Origin: Chara braunii
Taxonomy: Eukaryota > Streptophyta > Charophyceae > Charales > Characeae
Assembly: GCA_003427395.1 (NCBI GenBank)
Contig: BFEA01000005.1
Location: 3,963,226-4,000,829, forward strand
DNA: 37,604 nt
Direction: 5' to 3'
Position numbers and translations under genes: made by a program. The stretch's first letter is position 1, and each line of letters begins with the position of its first letter. Of this stretch, positions 18,319 to 30,026 are shown one piece after another. The notes under the pieces are model-generated. The model was not told where the DNA came from. It made no database searches and saw nothing but the letters and a program-made list of their open reading frames with translations.

Positions 18319-21300
18319 TGTCAGTGCGAATACCCGGACAAGGATATCCGTCATGGTTTTTACAAACGACAGAAAATAAGTTTAGTTAAAAGTTTGAGTA
18401 TACCACACGAGTCGCGGCAGTGTCCGTTGTTTATGCGGCTAATGGTTGACTAGAATAAAGGGTGTGTGGGCGCGCGGATTTCAGGCGCGCATGATCTTTT
18501 AAATTGTTGATGATTGTGAAAGTCGGCGTTGGTCGCCGGCTGGATTTTTATCCTAATTTAAACGGGGATTAAAAAGATTATGTCTCGCCTATGACTTGTT
18601 CGTATGTATGGGGGACGGCGTCGACAACAGTGTGGCTTCTGAAATTGTTTCGGTAGGTCGGCGGGTCGTGCAGTGCTCGTTTATTTAGGCGTCCGTCGGA
18701 GCTGAACCCAGATATGGGCCTAGCATCAGCGGTTACGGTGTCCGACTTTCATTAGAAAGGTTCACGGGTCGAGATCGGGTGGCGACGACGCGGGGGATAT
18801 CAGAGTAGCACGAAGGGACTGAGGGGTCGAGGTCCCGGCGGGGCTATCCCCCTTGATTTTGCCGGCGGCGACTTCGGAAAGATGGTAATAATTTCCTTTC
18901 CCCTATTCGCCGTATTCCGACGATTAAAAGTCTATATATTTTATTTCATTATTTGTATTGACGTTATTAATTTTTGCGTCAGTTATTTCTTGACTTGGAC
19001 GTGACGCCGGGATTGGTGGCCGTCATGGCAGTCGAGGACCTTGATCACACGCCTCTTTATCTTGTCCGTCTTGAGAAAGAGGGGTGAGGAAAGTTGGCGG
19101 AACCGTTTGAACTTCCTGCGTGTTCAAGATGTTGACGATATTCCTTTATCTTGTCCGTCTTGAGAAAGAGGGGTGAGAAAATTTACGTGCATACGAACGG
19201 ATGAGTGATTGAACCGCGAGGCGGAAGAAACCTGAATGGCGGGGATTGAAGCGGCGAGCCCTCCGCCAACTACAGTCTGTAGTAGAAAGGAGCGTGAGCA
19301 TGGGTATTGGGTCCTAGAAAAGGATGATATGAGCCTGGGTGACGGCCGGGGCACTAGGAAGGGGCCTTGGTATGGCTCTGTTCGCCTGGAACCATGTTTC
19401 TACGGGGATTTTTCAAAGTCCTGATCTGGATAATTGCTACCACCATTGAGAGCCGCACCGGGCCGGTATGCCAGGGCATGTACGGCAGGCCACTCCTCTG
19501 AATCCGTAACCTGCTATCTGTGCGGGTGCCGCCTCTTGGGGGTCAGAGGCGGTGGGGAGCTCCACATGAGTAGAATGAGGCAGGTGTAGTATAGGTTAGC
19601 AGTGATACTGCCGTAGGAATCATCTGTCGGGCTTGAGTATAGGGGCAAAAAGACCTAACGAACCACCTAGTAGCTGGTTCCTTTTGAAGTTTCCCACGGG
19701 ACAGTCGAAGCTGTTCGGCAGCTCCGCTGCCCGGCTGTGGGACCGAGCGCTGCAGCCGGAGGAAGCGTTGGGGGAGGCTCGCAGCGACACAGATCGGGCA
19801 GTAGGTGCCTAAAAGCCCGCTCGTCGGCTTTGAGGTATAGGGCAAAAGGTTATCGGACTGTCCTGTAGTTGCTCTCCCCGAAAAGTCCCTTAAGCTGAGC
19901 GGAACAGTCGGGAAGGCTGCAACACTAAGGCGCTGACGGGCTGGTGATGAAAGTGGTGAGAGGCCGTGAGCGTTATTGGTATGGGGAAGAAAAGGGTGAC
20001 GCCGATGCGGTGGTGAAAATGGGCTGAGTGAATCCGGACGGGAAAGTGTGCCGGGTGAGTGCAGAGAAGGTGGCAAACTATGGCGAAGACAACAGGAGCA
20101 TAGGAGTGAGAAACGTATAGCCCGCCCATTCCTTAGTGGAAATAGGTGGGGGAAGATGCGATATGGGGGTTTTAGAGTAGGGCGAATACGTTAGTAATGT
20201 TAGTTTTAGTGGTAGATTAGTAGAATAGGAGAAGAAAGAGAAGTTGGTGTGAGGAGCTGTGGAGGAGATGGGAAGAAGAGGGAGGAAGAGTGTGTAGAAT
20301 GGTCATTTGGGTATGGAATTAGTCGGGGAGCGGTGCGTTCCTACTGTTTTAGAAGTGGACGAATCAGATTCTGAAGTCAAAATCGAAGGAAGGTTAGTAG
20401 ATGAGCGGCTAGAAGTGAAACAGACAGCGTGGAGATGGCGGGAAGTGTGAAGGAAGGAGAGTAGGAAAATGCCTACCTCCCTCGTTTCTGAGCGGTTTCG
20501 AACGAAGGGGAGCTCGATTCTGGGGTTTTTTGACTCTACGAAACAATCTACGAAGTTAGATTTGAGGATAAATGTTTAGTTTAGGCCGGGTGGTGGAACA
20601 AGCTGCGCGCTGCATGACGGAAAACGACATCGAGAGCAGAGATAAAAATGACTGTGTATCTTCCCGAGCTTCAGGAGAAGATTCATTAACAAATTATACA
20701 TTTAAAGATCGGCGATTCTGGCGTTGCCCCTTATACCCGCCATCCTGGCCAATGCTCTGGATGGGGTTAATCATCGTCATTATGAGGCCAGCCGCGAGAT
20801 TAAAAGACTTACCTGTTGAGTCAAAGCACTTCTCACGTTGACGACGAAGCAACTCGGACAAGCGATGGGGTTGCAGACTAACAGACCGACCAGTGAGCCG
20901 TCGATATCATCAGCGGAGATGACAAAGACACTAGTCACGAGATGGGGGAAGGTGTGGCCGATCATTTGCTAACGAATTGAAGCGAAGGAGAAGAGAGAGT
21001 TCGAGGGAGGTGGGGCGCACGTACCTAAGGTTGTAGTGGGGCGAGGAGACTGCGAACGACATAATTAGGTGGAGGGTGGCAAACGGGGAGCGAACAACGG
21101 AAGGTGGAGACCCGTGTGCTAATCGTGCACTGCTCATGGAGCCACCGCTAGCAAAAAGGGGGGGGGGCGTCCGTGGAAGTTGACGAAATGATTTGATTGA
21201 CCAGTACGTCATATCTGGTGGCCGCTACATTGGCTCACTTTATCTGTAGAAGTGGTGGGAGGGTGCAGGCGGAGAAAGGGACGGTGTGAAGAGGGGCAAC

Positions 21301-22706
21301 AACCAGCATTGGGTTGCAAATTGGGCAATAAGCGATTGCCCGCAGAAGTTGGCAGCTTCAGATGCATCGATTCAATCACTATTGCCCACAACGACCTTGT
21401 CGAGCCACAGACTACGCAGCCTGGGCGCCGTGTACATGTGAGAAGCGGAGGTACTATTGTTAAAATTATTGAGGGGTAGGAACGACTGTGGCAATTGGTG
21501 TAGGACCTTTACTGTAGAATGTGCTTGCCGACTTGACTGATAGCGGAGCGGATCGCTAGTGTTTCCCGAATAGTTCAATCTACGAAACGCTGCTCATCAT
21601 ACTGATCGAAGCAGCCTCAGTGCAGGTCTAGCTGGGGGCTGGATGCTTGTTAGGACCGGGTGAGGGCTACACAGTCGACATCTAAGCACACTCCCTCTGC
21701 TGCTTGAACTGCTGGTCCGCGTTGTCGTTGGCATTATGGCGTAGGAAAAGACCGTGCTCCTCAGCTTGGTCCGTATCTCAAGCTGTGGCTAAAGCTGTGG
21801 CTAGTGCGTTTTCGAAAACACGAGCGCGGCGGAGTGGCCGAGTCATTTAAGGAGGGGTCATCGTTGCGACTTGGAGAGTCGTTAGAAAGTCAACAGTTGA
21901 ACGTTGGCTGCTGTTGGCCGTTGTCGGCTGCTGCAGGTTGTGGCAGACTGTTGCTGGCTGACTGCTGACGGCTACAGACCAGGGCAAACTGCTGCTATCT
22001 GACTGTTGACCGATACAGGTTGCCTCAGACTACTGTGTAGCGACGATTGGTATAAAAAGAGGTGCTAGGACTTATAGGGGTAAACGGGGTTGTTGCGACA
22101 ATTTGGAAGGTCGTCTGGGAGTTGAATTCAACAGTTTGACTTCAGGATTTGATCAAGCTGTTGCGGCCTGACCATCATTGCGGGGCCCTCAGGCGAGTGA
22201 AGGTATCAAGGCCCTCTCTTGGGAGTTGAGTTGTCCCTCTCTTGTATCTCGAGCGTCTGAAACCCGTTATCTTTTGCCTTTCTTACTCTAAGTCTAGTCC
22301 TGGTCTGAGAGGAAGGCGGCAAGCGGGATTGCAACCCGTAGGACCGCAGCAAGGCCTACGTGGGAGGTTATCCCACCGATTGCGGGAGCTCTGCTGGAAC
22401 TAAGGAGGGGTTCTGGAGGCAGGGAGCTGAGAGGTAATCACCCATTTCCCTCTATAAACCGAGATTATAGCCCCTATCTGTATTGCCCATTGCATGTTTG
22501 ACTGAGTATATGGTATGCGGCCCTACTTTGATTTTTTGTCTGACTTTCAAGACTTAATTTCAGATTAAATAAAAGAATGGTTGGACAAGTTCGGTTTTAA
22601 ACTTTGTTGACTCTGTGAAAGCAGACTGTTTAAAGAGATTGCATCTGGGAAAGGGCAGGTTGGGAAGCAGTCTTGCGTGAGGTTTGACTGGGTTATCAAG
22701 GCTGGG

Positions 22707-23222
22707 AGGTCCCCATAAGTTTGGAGAGACCCAATGCTTTGTTTTATTTTGGATTGTGTGGAGCATCAGACCATTCTATAAGTTTAGGTGGTCTGATTGT
22801 TCTAGAGGCTGGGAAGTCCCCATAAGTCTTGGGAGACCTAGTGCTGTGGATTTGTATTGAGAATCAGATGATTCTATAAGTTTAGGTGATCTGGTTGCTC
22901 TGACTTGCGAGGGCTGCTTGTGATTGACTTTTTGAGGGGCCAAGTGCGTTCTGTAAGTTCAGGTGCTTTGGTGCCTTGTTTTTTTGGGTTTTCATATGTT
23001 TATTAGGTTCTATAAGTTTAGGTGGTCTAGCCCAATGCCACGCACGAATTGGATCAGAGGGAAACAAATCAGGCAGAGAGCCGGACTTTTCTGTAAGTTC
23101 AGGTGGTCTGACTCAAAACCCGTATATGTTGGAACCCAATGATATAATTTGGCTATATTTTATTACTATTTTATTTATGAACAAGCTAGTCAGACTATTT
23201 TATAAGTTTAGGTAGTCTGACT
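22707..23222 (+). repeat. Constant-loop hairpin array, 3' LTR copy
   Basis: This is the counterpart of 5724-6336, with fewer units because of the 97-bp deletion. ATCAGACCA/TGGTCTGAT is perfect at 22765-22797. AGTCAGACTA/TAGTCTGACT is a perfect 10-bp stem with a 15-nt loop at 23188-23222, where the 5' copy has one mismatch. Confidence 0.75.
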
Positions 23223-24497
23223 ATAGCTTATCACAATCTGGAGAGAGTATAACTGAGAGTATAACTGAAGGTAACTAGGGCCGACTGAGCATTGTTTCTA
23301 ATATGAATGACTCAGTTTTACGCCCACTTTCAAGATTAAGTTCAGAGAGATATATACAATCTAGCTACTTAAACAGTTCAGAGCGACCAGAATGGTCTAG
23401 TCATATGCCCAAAGAAGAGAGAAGTAGTTGTGCCCTCTGTTCTGTGTATAGTTTTTGCCTAAGTTGGACTCATTCCATAAGTTTTTGTGGCCTGACTTTA
23501 TATAGCACTTTCTCTACGGGAAGCACTGCCGAAATTTCTACAAATATAATGAGTTGGTTAAATTTTGTCTTAACTGAACTCAGGTTTTTATATTTGAGTT
23601 CATTTCTGACTTTGTATAAATCTGGAAAGTTTCCCTTTCTAGAGGAAGTGCGGCCTTATGTTTTACTAATTCAGGGAGTTAGACAAAATCTTCACTTTCT
23701 ATAATAAAAAGTTTGATTTTTGACCTAGCGTAAATTCTGTGAGGGCACTTTTCCTACGGGAAGGGCTGCCGAAATTTTCTTAATTTAGAGGAGTTAGATT
23801 ATATTTTGACAGGTGACGATTCTGGAAAATCCATTCTGTATAGGGGATATTCGGCTAGAGTCTACCTTTCCTTTGACATTTGCTTAAAGGTAGAATTACA
23901 CATTATTTAATTAGGATGGTTTGAGCGAGATCGTGATAAGGGGATTATTATCCCTGGATTCATAGATTTAGTTTGGGGGATTGGCCTGTCATGTGTTACA
24001 GGTCCTTTTAATCGATTGATTCAGGATTTAGGCTAGATTCAGCTTGATCCTGCGAGGATCATCTTCTGTTATCACTGATAACAGGTCGGTTGCCGATTTG
24101 TCGGTTTACGACTCAACCTCAATCCACCCTCAACACTCAACCTAAAAGGCTATAGCCCTGGTGATTTTACTGTTTTGTTAAGGTTTCACCCGAGTTTTTA
24201 TTGAAGGTTTCACCCGGACTTTTATTGAATGGTTTACAAAGGTACTGAGTATTTAATTATGGTTGGTTGGACAGGAGGTCGGGGCTTGCATGGCTTAAGC
24301 AAGAGTATGAGTGTAGAGGTTGGTTGAAGTTGAGTGTATGTAGTGTGTGGACTTTTTGTTTGACTCTTTGATGTGATGGCAGGTATGTATGGTGGTTAGG
24401 ATCTGGATTGGCCTACCTGTGATCATACATATGTATAAGTGGCTGTGAGGAGTCTCACTGTGATTGTGAGAAGTGGTCATCACATACTTATCTCCCT

Positions 24498-24505
24498 TAT
24501 AAATA
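24498..24505 (+). promoter_or_regulatory. TATA box, 3' LTR copy
   Basis: TATAAATA, conserved with 8170-8177. A 3' LTR promoter could read into the flanking host sequence and the satellite. Confidence 0.45.
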
Positions 24506-25563
24506 TACAAAGATATATATGCACCTATGTTGAGAGTTCGCGCGGCCTGAGGGGCCCGCGTATTAAGGGTTGAATAGGGGTTGAGGCTGAGAAAATGCAG
24601 AAAAGGCCCTCCGCTGATTGTATACTTGTTGGTGATCTCTTAGTCGGACGTTGGTCCTGGGCTGGGATTCAAAGTCCTTGTCCAGGACATCCCAAACCCT
24701 AGACTCTGAATACAAGGGATTACCCCCCGGGCATAGCCTATTTGCCTTGCCTGTTGAGACACTCAGGCCAAGGGCCGGATGTCTCCCGGTGGCTGCACGG
24801 CTATTCCTTTAGCCGTGCAATATCGTGAGGGAACAGACCCTCACGGCACTTCGAGTCTTACACATGAGTGTCATAAGCGGTACTCGGATCCACGAGGGAC
24901 CGCTTGATTATGAGCACTACATAGTACGCCATCATTGCGACTGCTTGCGCGCGCTTGCATTGTGAGTCGATACGAGTAAGTCCTGCGTCCGCGCGGTTTT
25001 TATACTAAGTCTCGCGCGTGACGCCTATTTCCGCATCGGAGAGTTATGGGATGGCTAACGAGGGACTAGAAGTGTTGTCGCATTGTTTTTTTTTTTTAAA
25101 TGTTCTTTAGAGTGATGTGTGCGTGGTGAGTGGGATACGTCCTAGTCGACCGACGTCGGACCACACTTGGGACTTCGGCCCCCCAGGATGTCGATTCCCG
25201 TGCGGGTCCGATAGAGGCGTATAACCACACGTATCCCCTATGCTATAACGAATGAGAAAGACCCTCGGCTGGTCCACCTTTGCGATTGCAACTGATTAAC
25301 TTTCGTATTGTGGACCGGTAGTTCGGAGGGAATACGCCCACCGAAGGGAGGTGACAACTCCCGTAAGGTGGAGGTAAGGTGTGTCGCGCGTATGCCCTAT
25401 CATGTCGTAGGGGCTCGCGAGAGGTATGGCTAGCGCACTCGGTCGGAGCGGCTTGCGGAAGCCCCATGTATATTCGCGACGAGGATTAAGAACCAATGCC
25501 TGCGTGGCGCGACTGGGAGGGTCCCCCGCTGCCCAGTGCGGTGTCGGACCGATGAGCTCGACA

Positions 25564-25567
25564 ACGT
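25564..25567. repeat. Target-site duplication, right (ACGT)
   Basis: ACGT directly after the LTR end CTCGACA, matching 1455-1458 and the empty site in the other repeat copy at about 810. Confidence 0.75.
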
Positions 25568-26495
25568 TTCTCACATACTTGCGAAACACATTCCTCAAAA
25601 CACTAGTGTAACTTTCACCGACATGAAGGTTTTGACCACGTCAAAGGTTTTGATTTTTCAAAAATGAAATTGACTTAGTGATGTAGTAGTGACAAGTTGA
25701 CTAAAGGCCCTAAATGAAGGCTATAAGTGAAAGATGCAAGACATAAGGGAAGACCCTAAGTGAAGACCCTATGCAAAGGTTGTAACTAAAATATGAAAGT
25801 CCTAAGTAAAGGACTTATGTCAAAGTTCTGGCCAAAAGACAAAGGCCCTAAGTGAAGGTCGGGCTCAATCTGGCCGTAAGGGAAGGATATACGAGAAAGA
25901 TACAAGCCATATAGAAAGGCCCTAAGTGAAGGTCTTATAAGCGAAAGATGCAAGCCATATGGTTGTAACTAAAGGATACAAGCCCTAACCAAAAGCCATA
26001 GGTGAAACTTCTGACCAAAAGACAAAGGCCCTAACTAAAGGTCATATTTGATTCTAAACAATTTTCACTAAACACCCTAAGTGAAGACTTCATCTAAAAA
26101 CTGCAAGACATAAGCAAAAACCCTAAGAAAGAACCTTGTCTAAAGGTTATACTTGAAACACAAAAGCCCTAACACATAGATACAAAAACACACCAAAAAA
26201 ATGCAAGCCATATTTCGCAAAGGTTGTAACTGAAAGATTAAACACCTAGCTAAAGGTTATAAAAACCCTAATTGATAATAAATATTTTTTCACTAAAAAC
26301 CTTAAGTGAAAGCTTCAACTAGAAACTCTAAGACATAAGCAAAAACCCTAAGAAACACTTGATTAATTTTTTTCTTTCATGCATTAATTTTTTACTTGAA
26401 CTAGTACCCCATACTAAAGATAAACATACCTTGTGGTTTGCTTTTTTCTTTTTCATTTATGTTTTGATGTTTGTATAGGTTTGTGAGAGACGAAG
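25568..26495. repeat. Host repeat unit copy 2, right part, plus degenerate repeats
   Basis: 25568 to about 26021 matches about 813-1290 of copy 1 (GCGAAACACATTCCTCAAAA and the CCCTAAGTGAAGG-type repeats). From there to about 26400 are further degenerate repeats of the same vocabulary, AT-rich. A pyrimidine tract followed by TTTGTATAG at about 26478 looks like a 3' splice site just before the next ORF. Confidence 0.65.
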
Positions 26496-26964
26496 ATGAA
26501 TACAACAAGTACAAACAATCAGTTGCCACGATATCTAGACCAACTTCGAGTCTCAGAAGAAAAACAAGCTCGCACACGACAAATCATTCATAGTACTACA
26601 AAACAGATTTTCGACTACATCGACCAAACAGAAAAAGATATATCATGAATCATCGTTGAAAAAAAAAATACTATTAAACATAGAAACACGAGAATATTTA
26701 AACAAGCAATTATTTGATCTTTACTTGGGCGACATAGATCATATTGAAGCAGTTGAAGCTGTTCATGCAACTTTACAGGATAAACATGCCGTTGCTCGCT
26801 TTGATATCCTACCATTATTAAGAAAAACAACAATTTATGATTTGACATTGAAACATGAACTGCCGACAATTGGATCTTCCATTACATTTAAACGATGCAC
26901 AAAACTTGTTAGATTTGGTTACCCACAAATGACATGTTTTCCAACAAACATGAAAGATGTTTAA
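26496..26964 (+). pseudogene. Unrecognised ORF with a frameshift
   Basis: ATG 26496 opens 50 residues in frame 3 (MNTTSTNNQLPRYLDQLRVS and onward, helical, Gln/Lys/Arg-rich), ending at TGA 26646. Ten bases further a run of nine A (26659-26667) lies in a frame 1 stretch that is open to TAA at 26962 (LYLGDIDHIEAVEAVHATLQ, then LRKTTIYDLTLKHELPTIGS and KLVRFGYPQMTCFPTNMKDV). The two parts together would give about 155 residues if joined. The AT-rich codon use differs from the retroelement genes. A splice-acceptor-like sequence ends at about 26478, so it may be an exon. I do not recognise the family. It could be a host gene fragment or part of another mobile element. Confidence 0.4.
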
Positions 26965-27079
26965 TGGAGGATATATATTTCACCGAATCTATATCGAAAA
27001 GAGTCTTATATATGGTATACCGAAGGCAAACTCACCAATTTCATCAAAATACACTTTGGCAATTTCATCAAAATATATC
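26965..27079. other. AT-rich junction between the ORF and the satellite
   Basis: It includes a short tandem (CAATTTCATCAAAATA twice, at about 27029 and 27060) leading into the satellite. No gene is seen. Confidence 0.5.
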
Positions 27080-29240
27080 GGTGTTTGACTTAGTCAATTT
27101 TCTATCATGTAGTACATCATATCCCGAAGTGCTTTCGGTGTTTCGGTACCGAAAACGCACTTCAGGATTTCGGTGTTTAACTTAGTCGATTTTCTCTATC
27201 AACTACATCATATTCCCAAGTGCTTTCGGTGTTTCGGTACCGAAAATGCACTTTGGGATTTTGAAGTTTAACTTTGTCGATTTTCTCTATCAACTACATC
27301 ATATCTAGTAGTGTTTTCGGTGTTTCGGTACCGAAAACGCACTTCGGGATTTCGGTGTTTAACTTAGTCGATTTTCTCTATCAACTATATCATATCTAGT
27401 AGTGCTTTCGGTGTTTCGGTACTGAAAACGCACTTCGGGATTTCAGTGTTTAACTTAGTCGATTTTCTCTATCAACGACATCATATCCCAAAGTGTTTTC
27501 GGTGTTTCGATATAGAAAACGCACTTCGAGATTTCGGTGTTTAACTTGGTCGATTTTCTCTATCAACTACATCATATCCAGTAGTGTTTTCAGTGTTTCG
27601 CTACCGAAAACGCACTTCGGGATTTCGGTGTTTAACTTAGTCGATTTTCTTTATCAACTGCATTAGATCTCGAAGTGTTTTCAGTGTTTCGGTACCGAAA
27701 ACGCACTTCGGGATTTCGGTGTTTAACTTAGTCGATTTTCTCTATCAACTAAATCATATCCAGTAGGGGTTTCGGTGTTTCGGTACCGAAAACGCACTTC
27801 GGGATTTTGGTGTTTAACTTCATCGATTTTCTCTATCAACTACATCATATCCCGAAGTGTTTTCGGTGTTTCGGTACCGAAAACTCACTTCGGGATTTCG
27901 GTGTTTAACTTAGTCGATTTTCTCTATCAACTATATCATATCCCGAAATATTTTTGGTGTTTCAGTATCGAAAACCCACTTCGGGATTTTGGTGTTTAAC
28001 TTAGTCGATTTTCTCTATCAACTACATAATATCCAGTAGTGCTTTCGGTGTTTCGGTACCGAAAATGCGCTTCGGGATTTCGGTGTTTAACTTTGTCAAT
28101 TTTTTCTATCAACTACACCATATCCCGAAGTGTTTTCGGTGTTTCGGTACCAAAAACCCACTTCGGGATTTCGGTGTTTAACTTAGTCGATTTTCTCTAT
28201 CAACTGCATCATATCCCGAAGTGTTTTCGGTGTTTCGGTAACAAAAATGCACTTCGGGATTTCGATGTTTAACTTAGTCAATTTTCTCTATCAACTAAAT
28301 CATATCCAGTAGTGCTTTCGGTGTTTCGGTACCGAAAATGCACTTCGGGATTTCGGTGTTTAACTTAGTTGATATTCTCTATCAACTACATCATATCCCG
28401 AAGTGTTTTCGGTGTTTCGGTACCGAAAACGCAGTTCGGGATTTCGGTGTTTAACTTAGTCGATTTTCTCTATCAACTAAATCATATCCAGTAGTGCTTT
28501 CGGTGTTTCAGTACCGAAAACGCACTTCGGGATTTCGATGTTTAATACATCATATCCCGAAGTGCTTTTGGTGTTTTGGTACCGAAAACGCACTTCGTGA
28601 TTTCGTTGTTTGATACATCATATCCCGAAGTGCTTTCGCTGTTTCGGTACTGAAAACGCATTTCGGGATTTCGGTGTTTAACTAAGTCGATTTTCTTTAT
28701 CAACTACATCATATCCCGAAGTGCTTTTGGTCGTTCGGTACCGAAAACGCACTTCGGGATTTCGTTGCTTAATACATCATATCCCGAAGTGCTTTCGGTG
28801 TTTCGGTACCGAAAATGCACTTCGAGATTTTGGTGTTTAACTTAGTCGATTTTCTCTATCAACTACATCATCTCCCGAAGTGCTTTCGGTGTTTCAGTAC
28901 CGAAAACTCACTTCGGGATTTTGGTGTTTAACTTAGTCGATTTTCTCTATCAGCTACATCATATCCCGAAGTACTTTCGGTGTTTCGGTACTGAAAACGC
29001 ACTTCGAGATTTCGGTGTTTAACTTAGTCGATTTTCTATTATCTACTACATCATTGTCCCGAAGTGCTTTCGGTGTTTCGGTACCGAAAACGCACTTCGG
29101 GATTTCGGTGTTTAATACATCATATCCCAAAGTACTTTCGGTTTTTCGGTACCGAAAACGCACTTCGGGATACCGGTGTTTGACTTAGTCGATTTTCTTT
29201 ATCAACTACATCATATCCCGAAGTGCTTTCGGTGTTTCGG
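27080..29240. repeat. Satellite array, 91-bp units with some 68-bp units
   Basis: Successive GGTACC centres at 27145, 27236 and 27327 give a 91-bp period; a shorter variant is 68 bp (28510 to 28578), lacking much of the segment between GTGTTTAA and TACATCATA. There are about 24 units. Each holds the 14-bp palindrome TTTCGGTACCGAAA, flanked by CCCGAAGTGC and GCACTTCGGG, so each unit is a nested hairpin with a KpnI site. Units differ by point changes. 91 is not a multiple of 3, and the short ORFs across it are by-products. Confidence 0.92.
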
Positions 29241-29250
29241 TATCGGGGCA

Positions 29251-29270
29251 AATACCCTGACAAGGGTATT
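29251..29270 (+). promoter_or_regulatory. LTR-tip hairpin of element 2
   Basis: AATACCC/GGGTATT around loop TGACAA, extending to CAAATACCC/GGGTATTTG. In the 3' LTR (37029-37054) it is GCAAATACCC/GGGTATTTGC, 10 bp perfect with a 6-nt loop. Confidence 0.65.
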
Positions 29271-29659
29271 TGGCGGGGATTTAAAGCGTCGGACGCTGTC
29301 CGACTTTTTTTCGTTAAATTAAGAAACTTGAAGAGACTGACGTCTGCCAAAAGGTTATTCAGAACAAACCTACGACTGAGAGACTAAATTTTTGCTTAAG
29401 TCCAAACGCCTGCGGCATGCTATAACGGGGGTGCGGTCGGTCACCAACCGTGTTTGGCGAGTACGAAGGGGTGTACGGGCGTTGGAATACTAAGTCTAAC
29501 TCATATCCTATTTAAAATGATGACAACCGCGCGATTCAGAGCCTGAGTAGGCCAAAGGGGTGGCTTATCGGGCTTACCAAGCTAAGCCTCAGCCGGTTAG
29601 ATGGCGGGCCGGCGGCCATTTGCCAAGGTGAGGCAGTTCGGGCCTGCCTAGTCCCGAGG

Positions 29660-29821
29660 CTGGGTGACCTACTGGGCAGCAACTCTTCAAATAGAAGAGC
29701 TGCGGGTATAGCTTTCGTGAATAGGAGCTAGCCCAGTAGGTTATAGCATCGCTATCACCCAACAGACACTGGGATCAAACCTGAAGGCATCGTACTGGGC
29801 TGGCTCCTTTTGGAACAGCCC
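29660..29821 (+). promoter_or_regulatory. Structured domain with competing stems
   Basis: CCTACTGGGC (29668-29677) can pair with GCCCAGTAGG (29731-29740), while the overlapping GGAGCTAGCCCAGTA (about 29724-29738) can pair with TACTGGGCTGGCTCC (about 29793-29807), 14 of 15. A local hairpin CTCTTC/GAAGAG lies between (about 29682-29699), and GGGCTG/CAGCCC closes the 3' side. The domain is conserved in the 3' LTR at about 37445-37604. Confidence 0.55.
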
Positions 29822-29985
29822 ACCGGAAAGGAACGTGAGGCGCGGTCGATTTTGACCGTGAGATCATCAGATCTCAAGGCCAAAAACCGCCGCACGGATA
29901 ACAACATGGCGCCCGTAGATGAGGTTGGGGGGAGTGTAGCTGTAGCCATTGGCATAAGCCAACGAGTCAACGACTTTTACTATTA

Positions 29986-29988
<3 letters not shown>

Positions 29989-30025
<37 letters not shown>
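29989..30025 (+). repeat. A37 homopolymer tract
   Basis: 37 consecutive A inside the LTR, followed by GCCTACA and a GCGCCA/TGGCGC hairpin (30033-30046). The corresponding part of the 3' LTR lies beyond the window, so it is unknown whether it belongs to the family or to this copy. Confidence 0.9.

Positions 30026-30026
<1 letters not shown>

Larger units (their letters stand above)
1459..25563 (+). mobile_element. Element 1: Ty3/gypsy LTR retrotransposon, about 24.1 kb, giant LTRs, degenerate
   Basis: Two collinear direct repeats (1459-9268 and 18319-25563) flank an internal region holding a tRNA-Asp PBS, gag, protease, reverse transcriptase, RNase H and integrase in the Ty3/gypsy order (integrase last), followed by an extra ORF. 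LTR ends are TGTCGG...CGACA, with a 4-bp target duplication. In one 120-bp stretch compared by eye (5' LTR 3661-3780 against the 3' LTR at about 20656-20775) I counted 5 differences, so the insertion is not recent. The coding frames carry many stops and some frameshifts. The PBS type is that of plant Athila/Tat elements; a GPY/F-like module ends the integrase and no chromodomain was recognised. Confidence 0.93.
18319..25563 (+). repeat. 3' LTR of element 1 (7,245 bp)
   Basis: It is collinear with the 5' LTR and ends CTCGACA. Differences from the 5' copy: a 93-bp insertion (about 18747-18839), a 37-bp templated duplication (about 19056-19092, copy of about 19146-19182), a 97-bp deletion (5' LTR 6028-6124; junction at about 23010), a 598-bp deletion (5' LTR about 6616-7213; junction at about 23500), a small duplication at about 24183-24230, and shortening near 25085. 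A TATA-like TATAAAAAG at about 22051 reads TCTAAAGAG in the 5' copy and is not taken as the promoter. Confidence 0.93.

Noticed and set aside
17350-18354. 334-codon minus-strand ORF rich in Ser
   Set aside because: It is the antisense of the coiled-coil and Pro/Glu-rich ORF; skewed codon content leaves the opposite strand open.
22051-22060. TATA box TATAAAAAG in the 3' LTR
   Set aside because: The 5' LTR reads TCTAAAGAG here, while TATAAATA at 8170/24498 is conserved in both; a start here would also give an R-U5 of over 3 kb.
27775-28272. ORFs with repeated FGVSVPKTHFGISVFNLV-type peptides, and similar ones on the minus strand at 28954-29350
   Set aside because: They are translations of the satellite units. 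The 91-bp period is not a multiple of 3 and the frame changes between units, so they are not protein genes.
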